Shown here: in pieces, positions 1-11,605 of the stretch | Numbering within the stretch: the first letter of the stretch is position 1 | Layout: each line of letters starts with the position of its first letter | Assembly (NCBI GenBank): GCA_963995505.1 | Contig: OZ023192.1 | Coordinates: forward strand, 2,138,001-2,202,000 | DNA length: 64,000 nt | Direction of reading: 5' to 3' | From: Hypericum androsaemum | Taxonomy: Eukaryota; Streptophyta; Magnoliopsida; Malpighiales; Hypericaceae | The notes under the pieces: generated by a model | Database searches by the model: none | What the model saw: only the letters and a program-made list of their open reading frames with translations | What the model was told of the DNA's origin: nothing | Program-made: the position numbers and the translations under genes

Positions 1-527
1 AAAAATGACCTACTAGATTATAACTGAATTTTTTTTTTTTTGGGGTGAGAACTAGATACAACTGAATCAAGTACTATCTATAGGGAGGGAATGGTTCCCC
101 ACCGAGATGGATTCAATTGAATTCAATGCAAATAGTGAGGAGGACAAGGGTAGTGGTGGTGGGGAAGTTTAATTTCGGAGAGATTCTTTCCATCTTAGTC
201 CATGATATTGATAGGTGAAAGCAGCCCTAGTTTAATTTTTTTCTTATTTCTGCTAACAACAATTGGTATCCAAAATTAATCAACTTTCATATTGCTATAG
301 CATATTTATTATTATTGATAAAATAGAAATTTTGCCCCTGTTTGGGATTTTATCCTATTATTTCTATAAAAAAATAATAATAAATATCCCACAGTTTTGC
401 AATTTTCTTAATGTGGTATTGGTTGTTTATTTGATTTTATATTATTATGTCCACAAAATAATATTTTACACTTGTTACCCCTAAATATACTGTCACAGCC
501 CCGACACGTCAATCATTTTTCTGCTTC
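1..527. other. AT-rich intergenic DNA
   Basis: No supported gene. The only long reading frame (263-484) starts on a non-ATG codon and encodes low-complexity Ile/Tyr-rich sequence. Confidence 0.6.
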
Positions 528-660
528 CTCTTCTTGAGTTTGAGCTCTTGATGATATCGTGTTAGTGTTAAACACAAAATCTATATGATATAAAAAGCAT
601 ACGGTGTAATCCAATTGAAGTAAATATTTTTCTTTTGAATTATGTCTAGCAGGCAAAATA
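528..660 (+). repeat. Dispersed repeat, copy A (pairs with 4607-4740)
   Basis: About 130 bp, from the TCTTGAG...GAGCTCTTGA stretch to AGCAGGCAAAAT, resemble 4607-4740 in the same orientation with substitutions and small indels. Shared blocks include the GTGTTAAAC, ATATGATATA and AAAGCA words. Weaker similarity may continue, since a GTAAACATAAGATTAC word occurs near 880 and again near 4800. The two copies lie on either side of the broken gene at 1258-2542. This may be a small duplication or two copies of one old transposable element; no terminal structure was seen. Confidence 0.5.
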
Positions 661-1257
661 TAGCATATTAGTACACCTCAGCAATTTATAAAAAAAATAG
701 ATATGTGTATATAAAATGAAATTGATAATTACATTTTTTTTTGTGTGTGGATCTAATGACATGTATTAATTTGTCTAAAAGATGCAAAAACTAGTGAGCT
801 TTATGCATATTTGACCAAAATGGGATTGGGCCCAGTTCTAACTCTAGACGAGAAGCAACTTCATTTGCTAGACTTGGAGTAAACATAAGATTACATGATG
901 AGCGAAAAGTAGCAGCAAGAGATGAACTGCAACGTGCTCCAGTTATCATATGCACGACATGACATGACATGACAATCCGGTAAAAGGAAAACATAATAAG
1001 GCCAACCCGAGCTCGGATAATTGCAAAGGCCAAATTGGCTTATGTCGTAGTAGTAGTAGTAGAACATGCACTTGAGACAGAAAAAAGAGCAAACAAAAAC
1101 CTAACTTGTAAATAAAAATGATACGGAATTAGCGGGAAAATTTCAGAACCCACACGTACGTACGTACTTATAAATATAAATAGTTTCCTGAAATCGATTC
1201 TTGTCCAAGCAAAGAAGTAGTACGAGGACAATCAACAGACAGACAGAGCAACAGATA

Positions 1258-2542
1258 TTATGGAACCGAATTTGAACAACAGGCACGGCGGCACTTGGTA
1301 CCAGCAGCAGCAGCAATCAAGTCTTTATCCATGCGGTGCGGTAGAACTGGAGTAGGCTCTCCCGGATAGGAATAGGGGACGTGTTTGCACACCCAATTGA
1401 TGCTTCCGGATACGACGATTCTTGAGGGACCCGGCCGCGTCCCGATCAAAAGTTAAGACAATGACATCAAGGACAAAACGGCTCGGGAAAGCAATCGCGC
1501 AGTACCTAGAGCCACCCATAGAGATGAGGTGCCAGTGTAAAGGAGAGCGCTCTCCGACAACTGAAGCCTCCTCCTCTGGACTAATGTTTAATTCAAAATC
1601 TTTATTAACAGGTGCAGCACCAAAACCATGAACTGAGAGAAAGAAACCACCAGTGGGCAGGGCGGGGAGAACCAGGGCATCCCCGCTACAGAGATGGGAA
1701 CGTTAAACAACTCTATGCTGCAGGGACGGGAACGGATCTGGGCCGCCACGGAAAGAGTAAGAGTGGTCGAGCCAAGTCCAGTGGCCGTTTTTGAAATCGT
1801 CGTAGACTTGGAAGCATAAGAAACTGTGCTTGATAAGAGGAGGCTGATCATCGTACAAGTAGGAGTAAGCAATGTGGATGCGGTCCCCGATGCACGACCA
1901 TCCGTTGAGAAACGGGATGGGCTCTGGATTCTCCTCCATCCTTGCGAGGGCGGGGGGCCGAGGGAGAGAGCGTCAGCTCCCGTCGACAAGAACCTCAAAC
2001 AACTCCGGTTGATTAATACCAGACTCTTTGAAACGGATAGCAAAGAGTTTACCTCCAAGGACGAAAAGTTCCGCACCGATCCCCGGGGGGGCGTCCGAGA
2101 ACTGCGGGCCATCCTGCCAGCCAATGTCAGCGGGACCAATCTCGCGGGCCCAGATGTGTCCATCACCAATGACGTAGGCGCGGGAATCGACGACGGCGCC
2201 CGAAAAGATGTTGATGGGGTTGTCGTCGGAGGGGAAGGAGAAGTCGAAGACGCGGTAAATGGGTAAGGAGGCATCGGTGGGGTTGATGGCGTAAATTGTC
2301 AGCCCTGCCCTGTCAGGGACCACGGCACCATATGTATGGGGATCGATTAGGGCCACAAAATAGACGGCGTCCCTCCCCCACTCGGCCCAAGCACCGTCGG
2401 GCAGCTCCGCCACCCCTGGTTGAAGTGGCTTCTCGTACTCCCTCCGACGACTGCCACCACCTCCTTCTTCTACCTTGTTTTTTTTTAGGGGACGAGGAGG
2501 CCAGCATTCTACCGAAACCCTAACCGAACCCCACTTTCCCAT
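1258..2542 (-). pseudogene. Broken intronless beta-propeller (kelch/F-box-associated-like) gene
   Basis: Read on the minus strand from ATG 2540-2542, one frame runs to about 1430 with only two stops: TGA at 1973-1975 and TAA at 1703-1705. Sequence on both sides of each stop keeps its protein-like character (a segment with FLNGWSCIGDRIHIAYSY follows the first, one with GDALVLPALPTGG the second), so these look like nonsense changes and not introns. Near 1430-1450 the likely coding frame shifts; a Cys-containing tail (INWVCKHVPY, PHRMDKDLIAAAAGTK) continues in another frame to the stop at 1258. The roughly 420 codons have repeated hydrophobic and Gly/Trp strands (GKLFAIRF, YVIGDGHIWA) like a kelch or F-box-associated propeller. 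The family name is inference. The GC-rich, intronless body stands out from its flanks. A few sequencing errors could give the same picture. Confidence 0.6.
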
Positions 2543-2562
2543 GATGATGTTCTATTATTCTA

Positions 2563-2600
2563 TTCTTCTTCTTCTTCTTCTTCTTTATATATATATATGG
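2563..2600. repeat. TTC microsatellite followed by a short TA run
   Basis: A run of CTT units is followed directly by alternating TA, just upstream of the start of the minus-strand gene at 2542. The TA run could have served as its TATA region. Confidence 0.7.
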
Positions 2601-3300
2601 CATAACCTAAGCTGAACACAAAAACAAAGCAAAAATTATTTTAATATTTTTGGCACAAGTTATTTTTTAATATAATCATCATCTAATCACAATCTTTTAA
2701 TCCTCAAGGGTGCTTCACCCTTTCTATTTTTCTTATATAATCAGAGATTTGCTTGGAGGGTATATTGTAATTTCATTTTTGGTTTTTCACATTAATTGAT
2801 GCGAGTTTGCTAGCGGTTGAGTTAGGTGAGTGTTTTGGTTAGCTCACCAATTCTTTTCAATTTCATTTACTTGTTAGGAGAAAAATAGGGGTAGTTTTGA
2901 CACACTACAAAAATTATTTACCTAGAAATAGACTGAGAAATAATTAATTTAATTTCTTAAAATTTAAGGATAAAATACTATAGAGTGAATTTGTTATTAC
3001 ATTATATCAAAATTTAAAGATTTATAAATTTTTTCCCATTTTAAAATGATCTGATCCGTTCCTTTTTAATTGGTGGGAGGTGCTGCTTGTTTTAGGATGT
3101 ATGGGTGTTTTGTTGAGGAATTGACTGACATTGGGTCGACCCAACACAAATGAATAAAAAGTTATTTCAAGAATAAAATAATTCTAAAATGTCTATTGAG
3201 AGTATAGTAAAAACATATAGAGGATTGACAAAATATAATTTGAAAAAGAACGAACCACGTCATTGATATTATTAGCAAAATTTTTTTATGATAAATTTTT
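2601..3300. other. AT-rich intergenic DNA
   Basis: No gene seen. The stretch ends at the left terminus of the fold-back element at 3301. Confidence 0.6.
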
Positions 3301-3949
3301 GGGAAAAGTCCACTTTAGTACCCTGTAGTATCGCCCAAAATTAATTTAGTACCCTGTGGTAAAAAACTGATCAATCGAGTCATACTTATTCCAATTAACA
3401 TCAAAAAGGTCCTCGGGCAGCTGCCCGGACCTGCCCGAACATACCCGAACCCTGCCCGAACTACGTGGCCAGCCACGTCACCAAATTTTGATGACGTGGC
3501 GCCACGTGGACATCCTCCTCCTCCCCTCTGCCTCCTCCTCCTCCTCCGCGTCTCCTCCTCCTCGTCCTCCTCCTCCGCGTCCTCCTCCTCCTTCTCCTCC
3601 TCCGCATCCTCCTCCTCCTCCTCCTCCGCGTCCTCCTCCTCCTCCTCCTCCTCCTCCTCCTCCTCTGCATCCTCCTCCGCGTCCTCCTCCTCCTCCTCCT
3701 CCTCCTCCTCTCCGCATCCTCCTCCTCCTCCTCCTCCTCTCCAAGTGGCGCCACGTCATCAAAATTTGGTAACGTGGCTGGCCACGTAGTTCGGGCAGGG
3801 TTCAGGTAGGTTCGGGCAGGTCCGAGCAGCTGCCCGAAGACCTTTTTGATGTTAATTGGAATAAGTATGACTCGATTGATCAGTTTTTTACCACAGGGTA
3901 CTAAAGTAATTTTGGGCGATACCACAGGGTACTAAAGTGGACTTTTCCC
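3301..3949. mobile_element. Non-autonomous MULE-like element with ~210-bp terminal inverted repeats
   Basis: Left terminus 3301 to about 3512 (GGGAAAAGTCCACTTTAG...) is repeated in inverted orientation at about 3742-3949 (...CTAAAGTGGACTTTTCCC), nearly identical throughout. Both arms carry the GGGCAGCTGCCCG palindrome and several ACGTGG words. The 230-bp core is only TCC/GCG-rich triplet repeat (about 3510-3740). The flanks share AATTTTT (3294-3300 and 3950-3956), a candidate target duplication that is weak because the site is T-rich. The ends and arms match those of 39674-40934, where a better 9-bp duplication supports the Mutator superfamily. No transposase is present. The insertion abuts a Copia fragment on its right. 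Confidence 0.75.
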
Positions 3950-3965
3950 AATTTTTTTAGTTTTT

Positions 3966-4164
3966 CACGAAAGAACGAAGCATATCAAAGTTGACTGCCA
4001 CTTCATAGGGAGAAAGTACAAAATAAGGAGATCTGCACACCGTACGTCTGTAGTCAGCTTCAACTTGTAGACCTGTTTACAAAAGGTCTCCAACCCGCAT
4101 GATTCAAGTTCATCATTGACAAGTTAGGGATGATCAATCTCTTTACCCCCAATTTGAGAAGGAG
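3966..4164 (+). pseudogene. Copia polyprotein C-terminus (RNase H tail), fragment
   Basis: The plus strand encodes the RNase H end of a Ty1/Copia polyprotein: HERTKHIKVDCHF, then TPYV, QLQLVDLFTKGLQP and KLGMINLF. The LVDLFTKGL block corresponds to the conserved LADIFTKAL motif near the end of plant Copia Pol. A one-base deletion near 4007 and a TGA at about 4100 break the frame. A purine-rich tract (TTTGAGAAGGAG) precedes the LTR at 4165, as a polypurine tract should. The rest of the element is missing; the MULE-like element at 3301-3949 lies immediately to the left. Confidence 0.85.
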
Positions 4165-4472
4165 TGTTGAAAAAGCTGGTAAAGATTAGCTGCACACCAG
4201 CTGTTCGATGCATTGTCACAGACGGTGTGCGGCTGCACACCAGCTATTCGTTATATTGCCTCAATCAATGCAGATCCAAATATATTTAGTGTATTTGCCA
4301 ACTGCTAGCTGTTGGAGGTACAATTGGTAGTAGCCGGTGTGAATATGATCAGGAATAGCCGTTGTATATGACTGGAAAAGTCTAAATGTGTACCGCTATG
4401 CTGTGTATATAATTCAGCTTATGTATCTGATGTAATTATCTTGTTCAATACAATCAATCTTAAGTTCTTTCA
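4165..4472 (+). mobile_element. Copia LTR next to the Pol fragment
   Basis: Begins TGTTGAAAAAG right after the polypurine tract and probably ends ...TTCTTTCA at 4472. The next 15 bases (TGTTATCCCGATCAC) look like a degenerate tRNA-Met primer-binding site. An LTR with Pol sequence on its left and a PBS-like sequence on its right would be the middle LTR of a tandem arrangement. The left boundary is firm; the right boundary is inferred. No target duplication was identified. Confidence 0.65.
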
Positions 4473-4606
4473 TGTTATCCCGATCACATCCGCGATATGT
4501 CAATAATTTTTCTTATCGAATGCTGACAACAACATATAATTTATTTTGGTATGAGTTGTACACAATCAACTCTACCCAACAAAGCATAAAGGGAGTTAGT
4601 TTTGCC

Positions 4607-4740
4607 ACTTCTTGAATTCGAGTTCTTGACAATAAGGTACGAGTGTTAAACGATATGATATATAAAGCACACGGTTGATTATTGTAACTCAAATGAAGTA
4701 CATGTTTTCTTCTTTTGAATATGTCTGGCAAGCAAAATGG
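4607..4740 (+). repeat. Dispersed repeat, copy B (pairs with 528-660)
   Basis: Second copy of the direct repeat described at 528-660. The remainder up to 5066 is AT-rich, with no convincing gene. Confidence 0.5.
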
Positions 4741-5066
4741 GATTGATTGGAAAAGTATCCCAACGAATTGATTTGCCTCACGAGAAACATAAGGATTACG
4801 TAAACATAAGATTACGTGAGTGGAAACTAGGGCAGAAAAGTAAGCCTGGCAAAATCGCGGGTGCCAGAGAAAAAGGTACCAAATGCACCCTCGGCAATAC
4901 AGGACCTAAGGGGAATATGAGACACGACATAGCAAAAAAAAAAAAATATTGAATCGACTATTTTTGATGAGCGGGAGATTTTTGTTATAAAAAAGCAATA
5001 CCCGAATGCAATTGTTAATCTTAAATCAAATGAGTGATTCGTTGATAATTTGGGACTAGTCAATTT

Positions 5067-5963
5067 GAGAAATTTTATGGTAGACCTTTAATACTAAGTC
5101 ATTTAGTGATTTGGTATAGATCCACCAATCTCTATTTAATATGTGTATTAGTTATATATTAGTAAAATATTTGACTAGGATAAATAAATATGGCAACTAA
5201 ATCAAGACAATATTTTGATTTATTCTTAAAAGAATTATTTCCTAAACTGAATTCTCTAGTTGGCCAATTTAATAACAGCAAGCTAGAGTTAATTAATTTT
5301 TTATTAACCAATTGGCGGAACAGTAGCAAATAATATCAAAACAGTAAAGAACAACTTCAAGGCTTCGAACACAAATAAATAATAAATAGGTCCCAATTTT
5401 GATACTACGTAAATTAAAATTTGTTTGCTTCGAACACAGCTGAGAAAGTAATAAAAAAATTTGTAGATACTTGTCACCCTGATATCTTGTCAGCCATATT
5501 ACTTCAAATATGTATGTTGATTGTTGTTTAAGTGATAATTTGATATTCTCCGCGAATAAAATATCATGAGTTAATTAATAATAATAAATAAGTATATTTT
5601 AAAGTTAATTAATAACAAATGTAATATTTGAATTTGAGTTTCTTATTGAAAATTTTTGGTAGCCTTCGAAGTTGTTCCTCCTTACTATTTTGATATTATT
5701 TGCTACTGTTCTGCCAATTGGTTAATAAAAAATTAATTAACTCTAGCTTACTGTTATTAAATTGGCCAATTAGAGAATTTCATTTAGGAAATAATTTCTT
5801 TATGCATAAATCAAAATATTGTTCTTGATTTAGTTACCATATTTGTTTATCCTAGTCAAATATTTTACTAATATATAACCAATACACATGTTAAATAGGG
5901 ATTGGTGATTCTATACCAAGTCATTAAATGTCTTAGTATTAAGGATCCACCATAAAATTTCTC
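5067..5963. mobile_element. Fold-back (MULE-like) element with ~300-bp inverted arms
   Basis: The left arm, 5067 to about 5372 (GAGAAATTTTATGGTAGACC...), recurs inverted at about 5659-5963 (...CCATAAAATTTCTC), giving two ~300-bp arms around a ~290-bp AT-rich spacer. Landmarks in both arms include ATTGGCCAATTTAATAACAG-type and TTAATTAATTTTTTATTAACC-type blocks. Flanking 9-mers are AGTCAATTT (5058-5066) and AGTGAATTT (5964-5972), 8 of 9 matching, the length expected for Mutator-type target duplications. There is no coding sequence. Single-stranded DNA or RNA from here would form a very long hairpin. Confidence 0.8.
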
Positions 5964-5972
5964 AGTGAATTT

Positions 5973-7689
5973 TGTGGTAACGTCATGTTACCATACATGA
6001 AGTACACTCCCAAAAAAATTTAGATTCACTTTTCTCTAAATAACAACGAAATTGTCTAAAATTTCATTCAGATTTTCTTACAAAAGAGAAATGCCATTAC
6101 AGAAAATGAGAGTTTTTTATAATTTATGAAATGAATTTCAAAATTTTCTAAATGTTTCTTCAAATTAGGCATTTTTATAGAAATTTTTTTCACGAAATTT
6201 GAAGCATATTGGAAAATAAAAAATTGACATTGCAATTTTCATAAACTACTAATAGTCATTAAGAAAAAATTTAAAATTACCTCAAATTTCTGGAGTACCT
6301 TTTAAATTTCTTTAACTATTCGAGCTATGCCTTTACCATAGAAGGCACTTCTAAACTAATAGCATGTCCAGGCTTAGGCATGATCAATAAAATACTATAG
6401 ATTTTTCTGCGAATTATACTAAAACTTCTATAAAGTGATCTCTCTAAAGGAATAACCTCTCTAAATTCATAAAAAAATTTGATCCTCAGTCGGGATCAGT
6501 GTTAAAATTTAATAACACTTCTATCGTAATAATTAATATTTTTTTCAGAAAATTATAGTGTTAAATCTCGGTCATAGTTTTGTATAAAGTGATATTTTTT
6601 AATAAATACATATATTTTCATATACTTTACGAATTTTAAAAATATTTTAAAATACTAGTTTGTGCTAGACTTGCTTATTTGATAAATTTACATTATTATT
6701 CATCTTCTCAATTATTTTCAAATGATCATTGTGATCACCGTCCTATTATAAGAAAATATCACAATCGAATTTAGAATTTCAATAACGCGATAAGTCGAGA
6801 TTTTAGGCGACTTAAATATCGACAAAGTAATTTTTTGGTATATATGTATTTATTGCTCAAAACTCAATTTTAATATTTTGGAATAAAAAAATATGAACCT
6901 CTATTATTTAATAATATCTCTCTTCCGGTTTTGACGATATCGCTTTAGAGATGTTTTAATGTATTATAAATATATGTCTAACTATTTGTCGTATCGTCTG
7001 TTAGTCGTGTGGCGTGAGGCTTAATTATCAAATTGAGCAAGTTACATTTACTTTTATCCCAAAGTTTAGTCTTTGCGTTACTTAAATGACTGATTACATC
7101 TTACAAAAAAAAAAGACAATAATACGAGATGTTTTTTAAATAAGACCCCATAAGAAAAACTACATCATCTTTTTAAAAAGAAAATAATTGCTATATCGGT
7201 TATTTGAATAATGCATTTTTTTTATACAATAGACTTGCTAATCTAAGTTCGGATAAGATTTGTTGTGTTTTCGAAAGACTCAAACTCGAAACCGTCTTAT
7301 TAAGATAGAACAACAACAGTTTATAAAACGAAACCTTAAATTTATGCTTCTTTTAGTTCTAGGTATCCCTAAATAATAGTGAATCTTTTAATTTCAAGAC
7401 TCTAATTATGAATCTCTCTCCTCGATTAATTGAGAGGAATCTATCTATCCTTGGCTGGCCCATGATGCCCAAGTCACCATCAAGTTTCCTCTACCAGCTA
7501 CGCAACGCTGCTCTCTCTTCTTTTCCTCTATCATATATATTTTTTAATTTCCTTTATCGTAATATGTGAGTGTCTTTTTCTAAGCAAAGGAGAAAGATGA
7601 ATATAGATTGGGAGCAAAAGTAAATAAAGTTGGTGGTCATTTTGTTTTTCACAATGATGGGAGCCACATTTGTAGTGCATTCTAAATTA
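5973..7689. other. AT-rich intergenic DNA with a degraded inverted-repeat element
   Basis: No gene seen. At about 6405-6475 (CTAAAACTTCTATAAAGTGAT...) and 6890-6965 there is a degenerate inverted pair, probably a ~560-bp old DNA transposon. The arms carry the AACCTCTCTAAATT-type words seen in many plant repeats. No target duplication was identified. Confidence 0.4.
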
Positions 7690-7940
7690 TTTTTTAATTA
7701 AAATTTTCATATCCAACCTAAAATTTTAAGACGATAGGTTAGTAAAATTTTAATACATATAAATAAATTCACAACTCTTGTATTTGGCACAGTAAAATTT
7801 TCAATACACTCTTTCAAACGAAAACTATCAAGTCGAAATTGTACGGATTTGACTTCATCAACATGCAATGAAATAATAGACATGAGATCAACTATCATGT
7901 TAGATTTGACCTAACATAAAATCTTAAGACAATAATGCAT
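7690..7940 (-). repeat. Copies of a dispersed 'TATCCAACCTAAAATTTTAAG' repeat
   Basis: Reverse-strand copy of a motif that recurs in the window: plus-strand versions near 8610-8690 and 24430-24520, reverse-strand versions near 42440-42560 and 58330-58450. At 24500 the motif runs into a PBS-like AGTACAAGAGCGGGTC, which suggests it is the end of an LTR family. The boundaries are vague. Confidence 0.4.
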
Positions 7941-8138
7941 TAGTGAATTTTCTAGGCATCAACTATTATGTTAAAATTTGTCCGTGCAACCCACCCCCTC
8001 GACTGCCACTGCCATTGCCACTGAGAGAGAAAGAGGACGGCCACCAACAACAAGGGCGGAAGAGGAGTCCTGATCCTGATTCCGAATCATCATCGCCCCC
8101 CAACAAAAGCGACATCATCAGGAGGAGGCGAAGCGGCC

Positions 8139-8901
8139 ATGGCGGAGCTCCCGGTGATCCGGTGTCCCTGCGGAGTCGGAGCCTGCCGCGTCTTCACCTC
8201 TCACACCCAAAACAACCCCGGCCGCCGCTACTACACCTGCCCCGCCAACCCACCGGTAAAAAGCTAGCTCGCCTCTCTCTCTCTCTCTCTCTCTCTCAGA
8301 TAAACAATAAACAAGGAGATCATTGAGATAGATGGTGAGGGTTTGTTTTTGCAAGGGCTGCGGCTTCTTCAAGTGGTGCGACGACATCGTCGCCCCCGCT
8401 TGCCCCTGCGGTGCCGGCACTTCCAGTCTCAATAGGCAGCTCTCTGGCCCCCACGCTGGCCGATGGTACTTCTCTTGCCGCATCAAGAAGGTTCCCTCTT
8501 TTCTCAACCTCCTCCTCCTTTTTTGCTTTCAAACGTTTCGTCTTTTCCACTGCCTTCCTTGTGTTGGTACAAAGGAAGATGCTTTCATATCATTTAAAAC
8601 ACGAGTGTAGGACAAATTTATAAGTGTAGAAAATCCACCAATCAGTTGTCTTTTAGTTTTGGGTTGGACATGAAGATTCTAACGGTCTTGTTGCATCGAA
8701 CATTAGTGCTGGCTGCTTCTCTTCCATTCTGATGTAGCCTTCTTGCTCTCGTCTTTTGTGACGCAGAATCACGGAGCATGTACATTCTACCAGATGGTTG
8801 ACTTTGAGCTCAACTCCCTGCTCAATAAGTTTCTGCCTAGACTTGAGGGCAACTCTACGACGACTTCTCAGCATACTCCAGCATCAGAAAATGATGACTA
8901 G
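8139..8901 (+). CDS. Small double GRF zinc-finger protein
   Basis: Three exons, 8139-8255, 8332-8490 and 8767-8901, join in phase 0 to give about 136 residues. Residues 1 to ~57 form one GRF-type finger: CPCG, NPGRRYYTC, then CGFFKWCDD split by intron 1. Residues ~60-100 form a second: CPCGAG, GRWYFSC, then HGACTFYQMVD split by intron 2. The tail is Ser/Thr-rich and ends SENDD. GRF fingers bind single-stranded nucleic acid in topoisomerase 3, APE2 and NEIL3; small plant GRF proteins with no other domain are common and mostly uncharacterised, so the role here is inference. The exon 2 start at 8332 is the least certain border, because it follows a (CT)n tract with another AG at 8299 that would bring in a stop. 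Intron 2 contains a dispersed-repeat fragment. Confidence 0.8.
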
Positions 8902-10144
8902 ATAAAGGAAGATAAAGAGACCAAGATGCCGAATTCTGATGCGGATCAAGATACTGACTGATAAGCACCACCATTTGTAATCTTGATGGACTCACACATA
9001 ATTAGTTGAAATCATTAGTATTATTGGAGTATCAGACTTCTTCTTTTCCAACCCAATGCTTCCAAATTGTGAGTTATACACTTATAAAATTAACCACAAC
9101 CCAGTATGGAGCCTCATTTTCTCGTGAAACAAAGAGAGATATTTTGGACCAACAAGTCCATTAAAAGATCGAAAAAAAATTCTGAAAAAAAAATAAAACT
9201 TATCAAAATAAAACCGAGGAATACCTCCTCAGTATCTTATTCTTGAGAGCTTATAAAGTACTGGGTCTAACAACGAAAGCCCAAAAATTAATTTTTTTTG
9301 AAGGGTCACCCACCAATATAAATCCATGTCTGCGCCAATTTCATGTGTCAACAATACCATACATATACCAAAAGTCATTTAGACTAGCGGTACAAGAACT
9401 GTACTATTTTTATGAGGTACAGAATTCAAACCCCAGCGTGGTGTAAAAATTTACCTTTTAAAAAAAACAATACCATACATATATATCATTGATTATTCCC
9501 CACGAATTTCTTATATCGTTGATTATTTCCTACCAAAAAAATATTTCATTGATTATTCCCCACGAATTTCTATCTTACGAGATTGGTATCACTTCCCTTT
9601 CTTCTTTTATTATCTTATTATTTTCTTCTTGTGGTTTGTTTAACGTCAACCAGTCCTAACCTAACTAGTTCTCAACAGAAGCCCCCAATACATGATGACT
9701 GGTTCCATTAGAGAATTGATGACCCACTTAGTAAGAAAACACATTATTTTCACATTTCCTTTGGTTATAGACCACTGATCTATAATTAATTAATCTGTGG
9801 TAGCTTATGGGTTTGGAACACTTTCTTTCTTATGGTAGCAGGTGTTGGATGGAAAAATTGGCATCACAAAAGCCAAAACGATATGCAAAAGGAGTTGTTT
9901 TCTTCACATGAGGTGGCTTTAAAGATTGATGAAATAATCGACCAGGAAAAAGATGGATGAAATTGCTTGGGGCCAAGTGCTAGTACCACTTGCATGAATT
10001 TGAAAGGCTGAAATTGGTGGCTTTGGCTGGGGTGACAGTTCCATTTCTTGATCAGGTGGGGGAATTCATACATCAATTCACTGCCACTTCCACAATGAAA
10101 ACCCCACAAGGAAATAGTCAAATAATGATTGATTCATTTAGTGG
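8902..10144. other. Intergenic DNA, repeats only
   Basis: No gene seen. Two imperfect copies of ATTGATTATTCCCCACGAAT lie near 9489 and 9547. A SINE-like segment lies at 9368-9460. Confidence 0.5.
9368..9460 (+). repeat. Possible SINE fragment (tRNA-like A/B boxes)
   Basis: CAAAAGTCATTTAGACTAGCGG (split as CAAAAGTCATTT and AGACTAGCGG) is followed about 45 bases later by GAATTCAAACCCC, like pol III A and B boxes. A related start (AAAAGTCATTTGGCCTAACGG, read as AAAAGTCATTTGG then CCTAACGG) occurs at about 38128. Confidence 0.35.
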
Positions 10145-11005
10145 TGTTGAGGTACAAAAATAATCTCGACGTTTTTAATAATATTTTGAAGTGAATGGTG
10201 TCGTCTTTAAGAGACCGGTGTCAGGTGATCAGTGTCATCTCGAAGAAATCGGTGTCGGGTGGTTGGCAACACGGTGCCTTGGTGGACTGGTGTCGGTAGA
10301 TGTCCAGATCGGTGCCTCATTGAGGTTGGAAGATTGACGTTTCGTGGAGGTTGGTCAGTCGATATCTTGTTTAGGTGGTAGACCGGCACCTCCTTGAGAC
10401 CATGTTGGCTTGTTGTCCTTGGTTCACTTCGGCTTGTCATTGGATGGTGCCGTCTATCTTTGGTAGATCTGCCATAGATTATGACTCAGGTATTGGATTG
10501 AGCTGATTCTTTTGGCTATGAAAAAACAAGACGAAGACCTACAACTTTTTAGTTTATGACTTCTTCCGATTCGAAGCAAAAAAAGGTGAAAAGTCTAGGT
10601 CAAGGTGGGTGCTCGCTTTCGCATGCGAGCAGTACGGTCCTCTTCATTAATTTCACATGATGTCGGTTCGGTCTCCTTCACATGATGCCGGTCCGGTCCC
10701 CTTCACATGATGCCGGTCTGTTCCTCTTCACTTGATGTCAGTCCGGTCCCCTTCCTTACATGCTGTCAGTCCGATTGGTCCGTCCGCCTAGGTTTTGCTC
10801 TTCGGAAAAATGTGCATAACTTTTTATCCAGAGCTTGGATTGAGATGATTCAAGTTGCTATGCGAAAGACACAGATCTACGACTTCTTAGTTTACCTCAT
10901 CTTTGGATTCATAGTGTAAGAGGATCTAAAATTTATTGTAAGGCCAGACCAATGACCCCCATCTTTCAATACCGGACCGACGGCCATCTTTCATGATCGG
11001 ACCAA

Positions 11006-11605
11006 CGATCCCCATCTTTCAATACTGGACCGATGGCCATCTTTCATGATCGGACCGACGATCCCATCTTTCAATACCGGACCGACGGCATTGCCTTGGG
11101 TTGGTCGGACTGACGACATCACCTTGGGTTGGTCAGACTGGCCTTTCCTTCATAACGCGATCGGACTAACAATGTTGGGTATCACAACCGGACGGACCGG
11201 CGATGTCGGTCTTTGGATTTGGATTAACAACCATAGGTTTTGTAGCCGGACCATCGACAAAGTCATGATCGGCGAGCCGAGACAACGAGCCCGTCATAAG
11301 ACTGGCGATCCCCATCTTTCAATACTGGACCGATGGCCATCTTTCATGATCGGACCGACGATCCCCATCTTTCAATACCGGACCGACGACATTGCCTTAG
11401 GTTGGTCGGACTGACGACATCACCTTGGGTCGGTCAGACTGGCCTTTCCTTCATAACGCGATCGGACTAACAATGTTGGGTATCACAACCAGACGGACCG
11501 GCGATGTCGGTCTTTGGAGTTGGATTAACAACCATGGGTTTTGTAGCCGGACCATTGACAAAGTCATGATCGGCGAGCCGGGACAACGAGCCCGTCATAA
11601 GACCG
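11006..11605 (+). repeat. 300-bp tandem duplication inside the solo LTR
   Basis: CGATCCCCATCTTTCAATAC starts at 11006 and again at 11306, a 300-bp spacing, and the copies are highly similar with a one-base indel and scattered substitutions. Partial older units lie upstream (from about 10943), and degraded GGACCGACGA-rich units follow to about 12250. Confidence 0.9.

Noticed and set aside
3461..3925. Open frames of 94-154 codons on both strands
   Set aside because: They are translations of TCC-type triplet repeat inside the MULE-like element (poly-Arg, poly-Gly, poly-Ser, poly-Pro).
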